From NCBI GenBank assembly GCA_964479625.1, contig CAYZMS010000001.1, positions 62,001 to 126,000 of the forward strand: a stretch of DNA of 64,000 bases, in the 5' to 3' direction. The notes below the pieces were generated by a model. That model ran no database searches. It had not been told where the DNA came from and was given only the letters and a program-made list of their open reading frames with translations. Of this stretch, positions 50,847-59,790 are shown one piece after another (position 1 is the stretch's first letter; each line of letters begins with the position of its first letter). This DNA is from CAYZMS01 sp964479625. GTDB taxonomy: Bacteria; Bacteroidota; Bacteroidia; Chitinophagales; Saprospiraceae. The position numbers and the translations under genes were made by a program.

Positions 50847-52766
50847 CTATTCTTCCAACCTTTCGATCAAGCGGGAAGAAATCCTCAGGAAGTCCATCTC
50901 AGTAATGATCCCGATCAGCTCACCGTGTTGCGTAACGGGGAGGCAACCGATCTTATTGGAGCGCATAATTTGCATGGCTTCGGTAATGGTTGCATTTGGA
51001 CTAATAGTGATGGGCTCTTCCACCATGATATCCTTTACAAGAGTTGCAGGTTGGCCATTTTCTTTGGCTTTTGTAAAATGGCGTAATAAAAGGCGCATAG
51101 TGATCAAACCTGAAAGGTTGCCCTTTGTATCCTCGACTGGCATATAGCGGATCTGGCGCCAATCCATTAAGCGAGCGACCAGGTCAATCAAATCTTCTTT
51201 TTGAACGGTAAAAAGATCTGTTTCCATAAATTCCTCCACCCGAAGTTTGGCAGGCCGATAGTCTTTCAGGTCATCGAGTTTGGGCGATTTCCATTCGTGT
51301 ACGGGTTTATTTTTGTTTTGATTATCAATAATGCTGTGGGTAAGTACACTCAGGGCTTCGTCCCGGCTGGTTTCTTTAAGGAGTTTATTGTAGGCTTTGA
51401 GTTGCCAATGTGCACCGTTGATATGTTTTTTTGCTCGTTCTTCAATGATGCCGAGGTAGTTATCGATATCCTCAGACTTGAGGTTCCGAAATGTCAGGCC
51501 TTCCCGGGCAATAGGTAATAACTCCTGCAAGATGAGGTCGCAGGCGGAAACTTTCTGCTCCTTAAACCAGGTAAATTTAGAGTCAATCCCAGTACGGGCC
51601 GCCTTGCCGAAATTATCCCGAACATCTTCCCAATCCATTAGAGGGCGAATATCCTTATGAATTTGCGCATACCCGGTAAGGGCTCCCAGCCAGAAGGCAG
51701 CGTTGGCAATTTCATCCGTTACGGTAGGGCCGGCAGGTAAAACCCGGTTTTCGATCCGGAGGTGGGGTTTTCCGTTTGGGCTAATTCCGTAACAGGGGCG
51801 ATTCCAGCGGTATACCGTTCCGTTGTGCACCTGAAGGGCCCGTAGTTTTGGAGCCTCTGAACGGCGAATTCGCTCCATAGCCTTTTCTTCTGTTTCACAA
51901 CTTAGCAGCACGCGAAACCGGGCTATATCCTCCCGATAGATCTCCATAATGGAATCGTTCAGCCAGTGGTTACCAAAGCTGACACGTGGAGATCGCTCCC
52001 GCATGTGATCATGGGTGGTGCGCACATCAAGAGCCTGCTGAAATAGGGCAATCCGGCTTTCATGCCACAATCTGCGCCCGAAGACGATAGGGGAATTCGC
52101 AGCAATCGCCATTACGGGGGCAGCAAGGGCTTGCGCAATATTATACCAATGAACGAAGTCGGCCGGGCTGGTTTGCAAATGTACTTGGAAACTGGTGTTG
52201 CAGGCCTCCATCAGTGGAGAATCGTGCTTGACCAGCAACTCGTCTATTCCACGCAGGCGTAACTCATAGGCATGCCCTATGCGTTCCTGGTCAATGGCGT
52301 CAATGAGTAATCGATAGCGCTCTTTCGGGGTGAGATTAGATCGGTCAAGGTGGTACTTTCGCAAGGTGGGTAAGATCCCTGTCAGGACCAGATCCGTATT
52401 CTGTTCATTTAAATGAGTGCGTAGTTGTTGCAATTTGGAAGAAGTCTCTTTTTCCATATCGCTCAGACAACTTCCAGAGAATTCCCTTGGGTCCAGGTTG
52501 ATCTCCAGGTTAAAAGAGGCCAGCTCAGACTCCAGCCAGGGAAGGTCCTTTAATTGGGACAACACCTCCATCGCAGTGGTAGCGGGCTTAAAGGTCCGCT
52601 GATTGACCAGGCAAAGCTCCTGTTCAGCCCCGATCCGGATCGGACTGGTTTCAAACCATTCTTCCGTCAACATATGATCAAGGGCCTCCATATCCTCTAA
52701 TAAACTTTGGATGAACTGGTGGCGTACACTTATATTGCTGACTGATCGTACTCTTTGCTCGCCCAT
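50847..52766 (-). CDS. GCS2-family glutamate-cysteine ligase-like domain fused to a CBS pair
   Basis: About 639 residues from the ATG at 52766; an upstream frame reaching 52841 adds a non-conserved tail. The first ~480 residues form a GCS2 / YbdK-type carboxylate-amine ligase domain (PIRIGAEQELCLV, FNLEINLDPREFSG, PHLRIENRVLPAGPTV), ATP-dependent enzymes joining an amino acid carboxyl to an amine, such as glutamate to cysteine. After a charged linker, the last ~138 residues are two CBS motifs (EEFMETDLFTVQKEDLIDLV; VKDIMVEEPITISPNATI), which usually bind adenine nucleotides and regulate a partner. The product is unknown and no gshB is adjacent. Confidence 0.85.
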   Translation of the reverse strand: MGEQRVRSVSNISVRHQFIQSLLEDMEALDHMLTEEWFETSPIRIGAEQELCLVNQRTFKPATTAMEVLSQLKDLPWLESELASFNLEINLDPREFSGSCLSDMEKETSSKLQQLRTHLNEQNTDLVLTGILPTLRKYHLDRSNLTPKERYRLLIDAIDQERIGHAYELRLRGIDELLVKHDSPLMEACNTSFQVHLQTSPADFVHWYNIAQALAAPVMAIAANSPIVFGRRLWHESRIALFQQALDVRTTHDHMRERSPRVSFGNHWLNDSIMEIYREDIARFRVLLSCETEEKAMERIRRSEAPKLRALQVHNGTVYRWNRPCYGISPNGKPHLRIENRVLPAGPTVTDEIANAAFWLGALTGYAQIHKDIRPLMDWEDVRDNFGKAARTGIDSKFTWFKEQKVSACDLILQELLPIAREGLTFRNLKSEDIDNYLGIIEERAKKHINGAHWQLKAYNKLLKETSRDEALSVLTHSIIDNQNKNKPVHEWKSPKLDDLKDYRPAKLRVEEFMETDLFTVQKEDLIDLVARLMDWRQIRYMPVEDTKGNLSGLITMRLLLRHFTKAKENGQPATLVKDIMVEEPITISPNATITEAMQIMRSNKIGCLPVTQHGELIGIITEMDFLRISSRLIERLEE

Positions 52767-52960
52767 AAAAAAGGATTTAATGGGTTGATGAAATAGTGCG
52801 CAAGAGGAAAGCAGTCTTTTTATTGGCCTCATACACACCAAAAATCAGTATTGTAAGGTTAGAAGAATAACCTTGCGAAAGGAGCGTACCCAAGCCGGTG
52901 CAAATACACCGAATGCGTCGGAGCTACTCCATTTAACCCGTAGAAAGATAAAGAAAAGTC

Positions 52961-53506
52961 ATGCACAAATCACATAGTAGGTTGATTATTTGGTCTTTGG
53001 TGGGCTTGTTAATGGTTTCCTGCCAGGAAGATGAAAGACGGCGCTTGTTTGAAATGTTGTTTGTACCGATTGCTTTTACCGTGCCTGCCGGCCTGTTCAA
53101 TGGACCCGTTCCCCGTGTTTTTTCGGAACCGGTAGTAGCCACCAATATTAATTTTTACCTGGAAGAGAATAATCTCGAAGCAGAGCAGATCGGGAATATT
53201 AATGCGCTTGCTGCCGATATTCGATCGTTGGAACCTGGACTGAATTATAACTTTCTAAACGAGGTATCTGTTCGAATTTGTCCGGTTGGTTCCAATCAGT
53301 GTACTCCGGCTGATGAGGTTTTTTATATCGATCGCCTTCAGTTAGATCGCCCTGGAGGCCAGATTCGCTTGTTACCCACTCTTGCTAATAAACGCGATCT
53401 CCTGCTTGAACCTGCCTTCCGGCTGGAAATTTGGTTTTTTCTGGCTGATATTTCGCCTTATTCTATCAATAGCCAGCTGGAAATGTCCTTCGAAGTGACA
53501 GAGTGA
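52961..53506 (+). CDS. Lipoprotein of unknown function
   Basis: A 181-residue lipoprotein: signal peptide with lipobox L-M-V-S-C (Cys 21), then a beta-rich body with two cysteines in VRICPVGSNQCTPAD that may form a disulfide. The strand pattern (RVFSEPVVATNINFYLEENN ... FRLEIWFFLADISP) suggests a beta-sandwich. I recognise no family. It stands alone between the divergent GCS2-CBS gene and the convergent comF gene. Confidence 0.65.
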   Translation: MHKSHSRLIIWSLVGLLMVSCQEDERRRLFEMLFVPIAFTVPAGLFNGPVPRVFSEPVVATNINFYLEENNLEAEQIGNINALAADIRSLEPGLNYNFLNEVSVRICPVGSNQCTPADEVFYIDRLQLDRPGGQIRLLPTLANKRDLLLEPAFRLEIWFFLADISPYSINSQLEMSFEVTE

Positions 53507-53605
53507 AGCACGGGCACCTGCTGCGCCGAATGCAGCCGGCAGTGTAATGGTGGATCTTTTATTCGACTCAAGGTGAATCTTACCCCCTATCATGCTTGTT
53601 TGAAG

Positions 53606-54322
53606 CTAGAACTGCTCGGCCATGGCTACTGTAGCCATATAGATTCTAGCATCCGGAAAGGTAGTCAGCAGGCATTGAGCGCAAACTTCAAGCGTCGCTC
53701 CGGTAGTAAGTACATCGTCTACAAGCAGAAAATGCCTGAACCGGGTATTTACACGCTGTGGATGGCAAGAAAAAGCTCCTTGTATAGTCCGGAAGCGATC
53801 TTCCCTGCTCTTTTGGGTTTGGGATAGACTGTAGGAGCTACGCTGTAGAATCGGGGCGATTGGGAGATTAGTGCATTCAGCCATGCCTTTTGCCAGGATT
53901 TCACTTTGATTATAACCGCGCAGGTGTAATTTTTTTCTATGTAAAGGTACCGGAACGATACATTCGACCTTTTGGAACCTGGGGTTATTCCTCAATTGCC
54001 TGCCCATTACCCTGCCCAGGGCCAGCCCTGTATCTTTTCTGTTGTGATATTTTAGTTGATGGATCATGCGTTGAACCTTTCCCCCCTTCACAAATCGATA
54101 AGGACTGAACCCCGCCTCAAGGGGGACCCGCCCCCAGAACCGTTGCTCGAAAGTGTTATTGGGCACCTTACTAAAGTCGGTAGTAGTAATTTCAAGCTGG
54201 CAGGAAAAGCAGGTCAGTCCTCCGGGTAAGGGTTCTTCCATTTCACAGGCCGGACAAAGACGAGGGTAAAATAATTGGAGCAAGTCCTTAACCAAAGGAG
54301 CAAAAAAAGAAAAAGGGAACAT
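53606..54322 (-). CDS. comF: ComF family phosphoribosyltransferase-like protein
   Basis: A 238-residue ComF/GntX-type protein. The N-terminal zinc ribbon has two cysteine pairs (RLCPACEMEE and LTCFSCQLEI). A type I phosphoribosyltransferase domain follows, with VPVPLHRKKLHLRGYNQSE and the PRPP loop LLVDDVLTTGATL. ComF is needed for DNA uptake in naturally competent bacteria, where it helps bring single-stranded DNA into the cytoplasm; family members elsewhere have unclear roles. The gene is alone on its strand, downstream of a terminator at 54383-54423. Confidence 0.92.
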   Translation of the reverse strand: MFPFSFFAPLVKDLLQLFYPRLCPACEMEEPLPGGLTCFSCQLEITTTDFSKVPNNTFEQRFWGRVPLEAGFSPYRFVKGGKVQRMIHQLKYHNRKDTGLALGRVMGRQLRNNPRFQKVECIVPVPLHRKKLHLRGYNQSEILAKGMAECTNLPIAPILQRSSYSLSQTQKSREDRFRTIQGAFSCHPQRVNTRFRHFLLVDDVLTTGATLEVCAQCLLTTFPDARIYMATVAMAEQF

Positions 54323-54382
54323 GGTGTTTAGTTTTCAACAATATATGTACGTTTTATTGAGAAGTCAAGTATCCGGAAACCT

Positions 54383-54423
54383 AAAAGGCCCTTCTCCGGT
54401 CTATTACCGAGGAAGGGCCTTTT
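54383..54423. terminator. Bidirectional terminator downstream of the Deg protease gene
   Basis: AAAAGGCCCTTC (54383-54394) pairs with GAAGGGCCTTTT (54412-54423), with a short extra stem inside. The A-run on one side and T-run on the other give a Rho-independent terminator in both directions. It separates the Deg protease gene from comF. Confidence 0.85.
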
Positions 54424-54458
54424 TAAAAACCATTTTCAAAAGAGTTGGGAACCAGCGT

Positions 54459-55607
54459 TTAGTTATTACTGGTTTCCAATTGAGATTTCAATCGAACCGG
54501 CAGGTTTTTATCCCGTCCAAAACGGTTAACGGTCAGGTTGACCGTTTCACCTACCTGGGCTCTGCCAATTGTTTCCTGTAGTTCGGCAATATTGGTGATT
54601 TTTTTGTTATCGACGTAAGTGATGACATCATTTTCCTGGATACCTGCATACTGTGCGGAACCTCCGTCAAACACCCGGGTCACTACAACCCCCTGGTTCA
54701 CTTTCAGGCCGAGTTCTACTGCGAGGTACAGGTCGATTTCCTGAATACCCACACCAAGGTAAGCCCGCTGGTAGCTGCCATACTCGATAATGTCATCCAC
54801 GATCTTTTTTGCGAGGTTGATAGGGATCGCAAAACTATAGCCGGAATACACCCCGGTTCGGGTAGCGATGGCTGTATTGATCCCCAGCAGGCGGCCTTCG
54901 GCATCAACAAGTGCTCCCCCGCTGTTGCCAGGATTAACAGCGGCATCGGTTTGGATAAAGGCTTCGATGGCACCTTCAGTATCAATAAGGCGGATATTTC
55001 TTCCTTTTGCACTAACGATCCCTGCCGTCACGGTGGAATTCAATTCGAAAGGGTTCCCAACAGCCAGCACCCATTCACCCACTTCGGTCTTATCCGAATC
55101 AGCAGTTTGTAAAGTGGGGAGGTTGTTAGCCTCTATTTTTAAAACGGCCAGGTCAGAGCGCTCTTCTGTTCCAACGATCTTTGCATTGAAGGTACGATTA
55201 TCTGCAAGGGTGACTTCAACCTTGTCTGCATTGTCAACAACATGATTATTGGTGATGATGTAGCCATCTTCACTATAAATGACGCCAGAGCCACTACCGC
55301 GTTGGGGACGGTTATCCGGGCCACCGAAAAAATACCGGAAAGCACCCTCTTCTTCCGTAGTTCGGGTTCCGTTTGATGAGGAGACGATATGGACTACTGC
55401 CGGAGTGGCCACCCTGGCGGCACTTTTGAAATCGAAGGCAGGAGCGGAAGAGGGAAGAACAGGGATTTTGTAGTTTACTAAATGTGCAGTTTCTTTATCT
55501 AAATTCGATTGCGGGGCTTCCGGTTGCAACCAGTGGAAACCAGCCAGTGTGATCATACCGCCAATTATTCCAGCGGCAATCAGGGATAGTATTTGTTTCA
55601 TGATCAT
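54459..55607 (-). CDS. Deg/HtrA-family periplasmic serine protease
   Basis: A 382-residue trypsin-like protease of family S1C with one N-terminal membrane anchor or uncleaved signal (about 4-24) and the catalytic triad H122 (TNNHVVDNA), D152 (RSDLAVLKI) and S229 (NPGNSGGALV). One PDZ domain (about 290-380) carries the GVGIQEIDLYLAVELGLKV carboxylate-binding region. The single PDZ resembles DegS or shortened DegQ rather than DegP, which has two. Such enzymes degrade or sense misfolded envelope proteins and can trigger regulated proteolysis of anti-sigma factors. Start is at 55607 or the ATG two codons on. Confidence 0.92.
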   Translation of the reverse strand: MIMKQILSLIAAGIIGGMITLAGFHWLQPEAPQSNLDKETAHLVNYKIPVLPSSAPAFDFKSAARVATPAVVHIVSSSNGTRTTEEEGAFRYFFGGPDNRPQRGSGSGVIYSEDGYIITNNHVVDNADKVEVTLADNRTFNAKIVGTEERSDLAVLKIEANNLPTLQTADSDKTEVGEWVLAVGNPFELNSTVTAGIVSAKGRNIRLIDTEGAIEAFIQTDAAVNPGNSGGALVDAEGRLLGINTAIATRTGVYSGYSFAIPINLAKKIVDDIIEYGSYQRAYLGVGIQEIDLYLAVELGLKVNQGVVVTRVFDGGSAQYAGIQENDVITYVDNKKITNIAELQETIGRAQVGETVNLTVNRFGRDKNLPVRLKSQLETSNN

Positions 55608-55804
55608 TGACGGTTTTTTACTTAAATTATGAATAAAATAACTTTTCCAGCCTTAGCTTTGTTACTGCTGAATTTTTGTTTAACTGGACCTTAACAGCCA
55701 TGATGGTGGGATTCGAGGAAGAAAACTAAGCCAACTTGTGGTATAAGCCCGAATGATCCTGGCTTTTCCGCTCGATCCACCGCTGAAGAAAAATCCACTT
55801 TAGC

Positions 55805-56380
55805 TTGTCAACCCTGGAGTTAGTTCAACATTTACAGCCGGAAACAGCACTGGAGCGCCTTTTGTTGAAGCAACCGGAGTTTGTGAAAGGTCTCTTGTGG
55901 GGAGTGCCCCGGTATGGGCATCCGGAGGGGGAGGTGTTTAAACACGTCCAGGAAGTTCTTCAGAATATTGAACGCATACCGGAGCTGGAACAGAAAGATC
56001 GATGCCGCCTTCGATTAGCGGCTTTTGTGCACGATACTTTCAAATATCTGGAGGATAAAAACCGACCACGCGATTGGTCTCGCCATCACAGTGTGATCGC
56101 TCGTCAATTTTTGGAACGTTTTACTAAGGACCAGGTTTTATTAGAGCTGGTTGAGTTACACGACGAGGCGTATTACAGCTGGTGTAACTTCTACCTTTAC
56201 CAAAATCCAAACCAGGGGGAAATGCGTCTGGAACATTTACGGCACCGAATGCGGGGGCATATGCAATTGTTCTATCTGTTTTTTATGTGCGATACCTTAA
56301 CCGGAGACAAAAACCCGGCCCCTGTTCGTTGGTTCGAAAAGGCAGTTCCAGAAATAAAAAAAGTAAGCTTTTCAGATTAG
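55805..56380 (+). CDS. HD domain phosphohydrolase-like protein
   Basis: A 191-residue soluble protein with an HD-type metal site: H of EVFKHVQEVL, the H-D pair in AAFVHDTFKYL, and H-H in DWSRHHSVIARQFL, ending with a D-T-L-T-G-D motif. The pattern fits HD phosphohydrolases acting on nucleotides or tRNA ends; substrate unknown. The start is a TTG: an in-frame stop lies 18 bp upstream and no ATG or GTG intervenes, while the first internal ATG would remove the metal site. Confidence 0.78.
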   Translation: MSTLELVQHLQPETALERLLLKQPEFVKGLLWGVPRYGHPEGEVFKHVQEVLQNIERIPELEQKDRCRLRLAAFVHDTFKYLEDKNRPRDWSRHHSVIARQFLERFTKDQVLLELVELHDEAYYSWCNFYLYQNPNQGEMRLEHLRHRMRGHMQLFYLFFMCDTLTGDKNPAPVRWFEKAVPEIKKVSFSD

Positions 56381-56545
56381 CGGAACTTTTCTTTCTTATA
56401 TCCAGTTAATTTTAATACGCATCATTTTGGCGCGGCAATCTCCAATACTAACCCAAGCAGTTGTCGTTATTCAGCAATAGGCAGTCGTTACCAAGCGTAG
56501 CATGGATTTCCCTTCCTTTTGCTCATCTGCTAAAATTATATATTT

Positions 56546-57133
56546 ATGGTGATAACAGTAGAAAAAAAAGGATTGGAGCAACGATATCAAGGCATTTTCG
56601 ATGAAGAGTTTCTGCCTCAGTTAGAGGCCCTGTATACCTTTGCCTATCACCTGACCTATAACGAGGATGACGCCAATGATCTGGTGCAAGATACCTATTT
56701 AAAGGCCTGGAAGTTTATCCATACCTATGAGGAAAGGACTAATGCCAAGGCTTGGTTATTTCGAATACTAAAAAATATTTTTATAAACGAATTCCGGCGT
56801 AAAAACAGGCAGCCAACCCGGGTGGATCTCGATAATGTCCTCCTATCAAATGAGGATGAAGATGCACCACAAAGTGGCTTTACGGATTTGCGTGTGGAAA
56901 TGTTCGAAGGATTAATAGGAGATGAGGTAAGCTCGGCTATCAACAAATTACCGGTAAAATTCCGGGTAGTTATTTTGTTGTGCGATATTGAAGGGTTCAC
57001 CTATGAAGAGATCTCCAAAATATTAGGCCTCAAATTGGGTACCGTGCGGTCCCGCCTTTTTCGGGCGCGAAACCTGCTAAAGGAAGAATTGCGCAAATAC
57101 GCGGAATCCCTGGGTTACCAGGATAAACGTTAA
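56546..57133 (+). CDS. ECF-type sigma-70 family RNA polymerase sigma factor
   Basis: A 195-residue ECF sigma factor. Region 2 (about 28-95) has YNEDDANDLVQDTYLKAWKF and the -10-binding NAKAWLFRILKNIFINEFRRK; region 4 (about 130-185) has LPVKFRVVILLCDIEGFTYEEIS followed by the HTH LGTVRSRLFRARNLL. Length and region spacing are standard. It lies upstream of a small protein with anti-sigma-like features (57378), though 244 bp with a separate promoter lie between them. A Deg protease is encoded about 1 kb upstream. Confidence 0.94.
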   Translation: MVITVEKKGLEQRYQGIFDEEFLPQLEALYTFAYHLTYNEDDANDLVQDTYLKAWKFIHTYEERTNAKAWLFRILKNIFINEFRRKNRQPTRVDLDNVLLSNEDEDAPQSGFTDLRVEMFEGLIGDEVSSAINKLPVKFRVVILLCDIEGFTYEEISKILGLKLGTVRSRLFRARNLLKEELRKYAESLGYQDKR

Positions 57134-57188
57134 TTCATCAATGTGGTTATTTTTTAATCATTAACCCGAGTACATTGACTTCCGCCGC

Positions 57189-57217
57189 TTTGCTATATCA
57201 TCAAACTTGTATCTTCG
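57189..57217 (+). promoter_or_regulatory. Candidate promoter between the sigma factor and the small anti-sigma-like gene
   Basis: TTTG (57189-57192), a 17-bp spacer and TATCTTCG (57210-57217), one base from the TAnnTTTG consensus. It would give a leader of about 155 nt before the 57378 start. Confidence 0.5.
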
Positions 57218-57377
57218 CGACTCCCTTCGTACTGGTGCAGCCGAATACAGACCCAATCAAAACGATAACGGGTGGTGAATTGTCTTCGGACAACTTACCG
57301 CCCGTTCTTTTTGGGACTGGTAGCACCTCGAAACTGGTCTGGCGGCGGAGCAATGATTACTCCAAAATTTACTAGAC

Positions 57378-57614
57378 ATGAAAAACAGAACTTATCAGGA
57401 CCTGGTAGAAAAAGTTACTATGTATCTCGACAATGAGCTTAATGAACAGGCCGAACGAGAATTGCTCAATGAAATAAAAGCAAACCCTGCCTATTACCAA
57501 TTGCTCAGTCGCGAAAAATTCTTCCGCGAATTCATCAAAAGCAAGCTTCATCGCCGTAAACCTTCCCCGGCCCTGATTCAGTCTATTAAAGAAAAAATTA
57601 AAGTGGCACCCTGA
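57378..57614 (+). CDS. Small anti-sigma factor-like protein
   Basis: A 78-residue protein whose first half reads like the start of zinc-finger anti-sigma factors (VTMYLDNELNEQAERELLNEI) but without the H-x3-C-x2-C zinc ligands, and it has no membrane segment. The C-terminal half is basic and helical. Position after an ECF sigma gene and the Y-L-D-N-E-L motif suggest a cytoplasmic anti-sigma factor that may bind the sigma factor without zinc. This is inference. Confidence 0.65.
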   Translation: MKNRTYQDLVEKVTMYLDNELNEQAERELLNEIKANPAYYQLLSREKFFREFIKSKLHRRKPSPALIQSIKEKIKVAP

Positions 57615-57655
57615 ATAGGGTAATTAGTACAGAGCATTTTTAATATTAACATTTG

Positions 57656-58222
57656 ATGTTATTGGTGTGCCCGTCCTTCCAGCGCTGTCTTGTGTTGTTG
57701 ACAGCTTTCCATCCTTTGTTTGCTATTGGGCAACAGCTGGAGTTTAGCGAGTGGGAGCAATCCCTTGTCGACAGTCTTGGTATGGAGTTTCATCTGCCGG
57801 TTGATGGGGGATATAAACAGCGTCCTATCCCAAAGTCGGAATCAGAATACCAAATCCTGTTGAGATCGAAACAGGAAAAAATGGAAATTCGGTACCGGTT
57901 AGAACCGGAGTTGGAGGGAGCACCAACTGCTGATAAACCCCAACTTATGGCCAGTCGGCTGGCTCTTCACCTTTGCAAGAACAGCCCCGATGCTTTTATT
58001 ACCGGCCATGGGTTTGACGATTTCGATTCCCGAATGGACTTTGGAGCTGATTGGGCAAAACTGTTCACCTTCCCCCCTAAAACGAGTTTCGGTAATTATG
58101 AATATTGCCGAATGCTGGCATTATACAAAGCTGGAAGAGGAATGATTTACGTTTTTTTCCTTTTCGATGATCCACCGGACCTTTTAGAATATCGTTTGTA
58201 TGCAGCTCAGTTTTTGAAATAA
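57656..58222 (+). CDS. Exported protein of unknown function
   Basis: About 188 residues from the ATG at 57656 (a TTG one codon upstream is the alternative), with a signal peptide (hydrophobic 1-23, cleavage near AIGQQ). The mature protein has alternating charged and aromatic stretches and ends with VFFLFDDPPDLLEYRLYA. It fits the size and look of Bacteroidota envelope proteins found beside ECF sigma operons, but I cannot name a family. It follows the anti-sigma-like gene by 41 bp. Confidence 0.6.
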   Translation: MLLVCPSFQRCLVLLTAFHPLFAIGQQLEFSEWEQSLVDSLGMEFHLPVDGGYKQRPIPKSESEYQILLRSKQEKMEIRYRLEPELEGAPTADKPQLMASRLALHLCKNSPDAFITGHGFDDFDSRMDFGADWAKLFTFPPKTSFGNYEYCRMLALYKAGRGMIYVFFLFDDPPDLLEYRLYAAQFLK

Positions 58223-58232
58223 AAATTTAACA

Positions 58233-58261
58233 TTTGGGTTGAATTTAACTGGATACTTTTG
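58233..58261 (+). promoter_or_regulatory. Bacteroidota-type promoter for the L-serine ammonia-lyase gene
   Basis: TTTG (58233-58236), a 17-bp spacer and TACTTTTG (58254-58261) match the -33/-7 consensus. The start codon is 38 bp downstream. Confidence 0.7.
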
Positions 58262-58299
58262 TAAAAGAAACCAAAGTTCCCTAACCAAAACGAACCCAA

Positions 58300-59730
58300 A
58301 TGGAAGCCATCAGCGTGTTTGACATGCTAAAGATCGGCATTGGGCCATCGTCCTCTCATACATTAGGTCCATGGAGAGCAGCAGAACGGTTTATCCGGGA
58401 AGTCTCCCAACAAACTCCACTAGAACAGGTCTCTTCGGTCATTGCCGAATTGTATGGTTCTCTCGCCCTTACCGGTAAAGGGCATGGTACAGATATAGCC
58501 CTTTTGATGGGTTTAAGTGGTGCTGACCCCGTTCGCGTCCCCGTGGAGGAAGTCAAGGAACTACCCCTCAAGGTACAGCTACAAAATCGCTTGCTACTTG
58601 GTGGAAAGCATCCCATTAATTTCAACCCGGAAGCTCATATCCTTTTTCGGTTTTCCGATCGACTGCCAGGTCATGCCAATGGCATGAAACTGCGTGCCCT
58701 TGATGGGGAGGGAGCGGTGCTCTATGAAGGGGTATATTATTCGGTAGGAGGAGGTTTTGTGGTAAAGGAAGGAGAGGAGGAATCAGTTGCGGGAAAGAGT
58801 ACCCACTTACCTTATCCCATTCATTCCGGTGCGGATCTCTTATCTTTTTGTGGTAACTGCGCTGGCTGTATCTCAGATATTGTATTGGAAAATGAAAAAG
58901 TTTGGCGCTCAGAAGAGGAGATTTTTGAAGGCCTGGAAAATATCTGGATGATTATGCAGGCCAGTGTGTTTCGGGGTTGCCATACGGAGGGTCGCCTTCC
59001 TGGCGGGCTCAATGTAAGGCGCCGGGCAATGGAGATTTCCCGTAAATTACTACCCGATGCCGATTATTCGGGCCCTGAGGAATGGATGAAGTTAATCAAG
59101 AAAAGCCAACCCGATTTTTCGAAAACTATGAAATGGATCGGTTGCTTTGCGATGGCAGTCAATGAGGAGAATGCAAATTTTGGCAGGATCGTGACCGCTC
59201 CTACCAACGGCGCATCCGGTGTCATTCCGGCGGTGCTGATGTACTACTGCTGTTTTACCGATGTGCCAACAACTAAAGAAGACATTCACCGCTTTTTACT
59301 GGTAGCAGGAGAGATTGGCAGTTTGTTCAAAAAGGGTTCGACCATTTCAGCAGCCATGGGTGGATGCCAGGCAGAGATCGGAGTATCTTCAGCTATGGCA
59401 GCAGGGGCTTTGGCGGAGCGTCTGGGTGGTAATGCAGGACAAGTATTAATGGCCTCTGAAATTGCCATGGAACACCACCTGGGGCTGACTTGCGACCCCG
59501 TTGGCGGGCTAGTCCAGGTGCCCTGTATCGAGCGCAATAGTATGGGGGCAGTGAAGGCGATCATGGCTGCTAAGATCGCCCTGGAAAGTGATCCATTCGA
59601 AGCCAAGGTCAGTTTGGACGAAGTTATTAAGACCATGTGGGAAACGGCACAGGATATGCACACCAAGTATAAGGAAACCTCCCAGGGAGGATTGGCGACA
59701 AATATTGCTATTTCGGTACCGGAATGTTAA
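58300..59730 (+). CDS. sdaA: L-serine ammonia-lyase (iron-sulfur type)
   Basis: A 476-residue single-chain L-serine dehydratase that converts serine to pyruvate and ammonia with a [4Fe-4S] cluster. Both halves are fused, as in E. coli SdaA: the beta domain (VFDMLKIGIGPSSSHTLGP) at the N terminus and the alpha catalytic domain with TAPTNGASGVIPAVL and the CDPVGGLVQVPCIERN cluster region. Additional cysteines occur in CGNCAGCISD and RGCHTEG. Oxygen-sensitive enzyme by family. It has its own promoter and stands alone. Its aminoacrylate intermediate is a RidA substrate. Confidence 0.95.
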   Translation: MEAISVFDMLKIGIGPSSSHTLGPWRAAERFIREVSQQTPLEQVSSVIAELYGSLALTGKGHGTDIALLMGLSGADPVRVPVEEVKELPLKVQLQNRLLLGGKHPINFNPEAHILFRFSDRLPGHANGMKLRALDGEGAVLYEGVYYSVGGGFVVKEGEEESVAGKSTHLPYPIHSGADLLSFCGNCAGCISDIVLENEKVWRSEEEIFEGLENIWMIMQASVFRGCHTEGRLPGGLNVRRRAMEISRKLLPDADYSGPEEWMKLIKKSQPDFSKTMKWIGCFAMAVNEENANFGRIVTAPTNGASGVIPAVLMYYCCFTDVPTTKEDIHRFLLVAGEIGSLFKKGSTISAAMGGCQAEIGVSSAMAAGALAERLGGNAGQVLMASEIAMEHHLGLTCDPVGGLVQVPCIERNSMGAVKAIMAAKIALESDPFEAKVSLDEVIKTMWETAQDMHTKYKETSQGGLATNIAISVPEC

Positions 59731-59790
59731 ATAACTCATTTTAAGACATACCCTTCCTCGCGGTCGAAAGCAAAAACTGTATCTTCTTGC

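Noticed and set aside
57175..57375. 66-codon plus-strand frame between the sigma factor and the anti-sigma-like gene
   Set aside because: It covers the candidate promoter at 57189-57217 and has no recognisable features.
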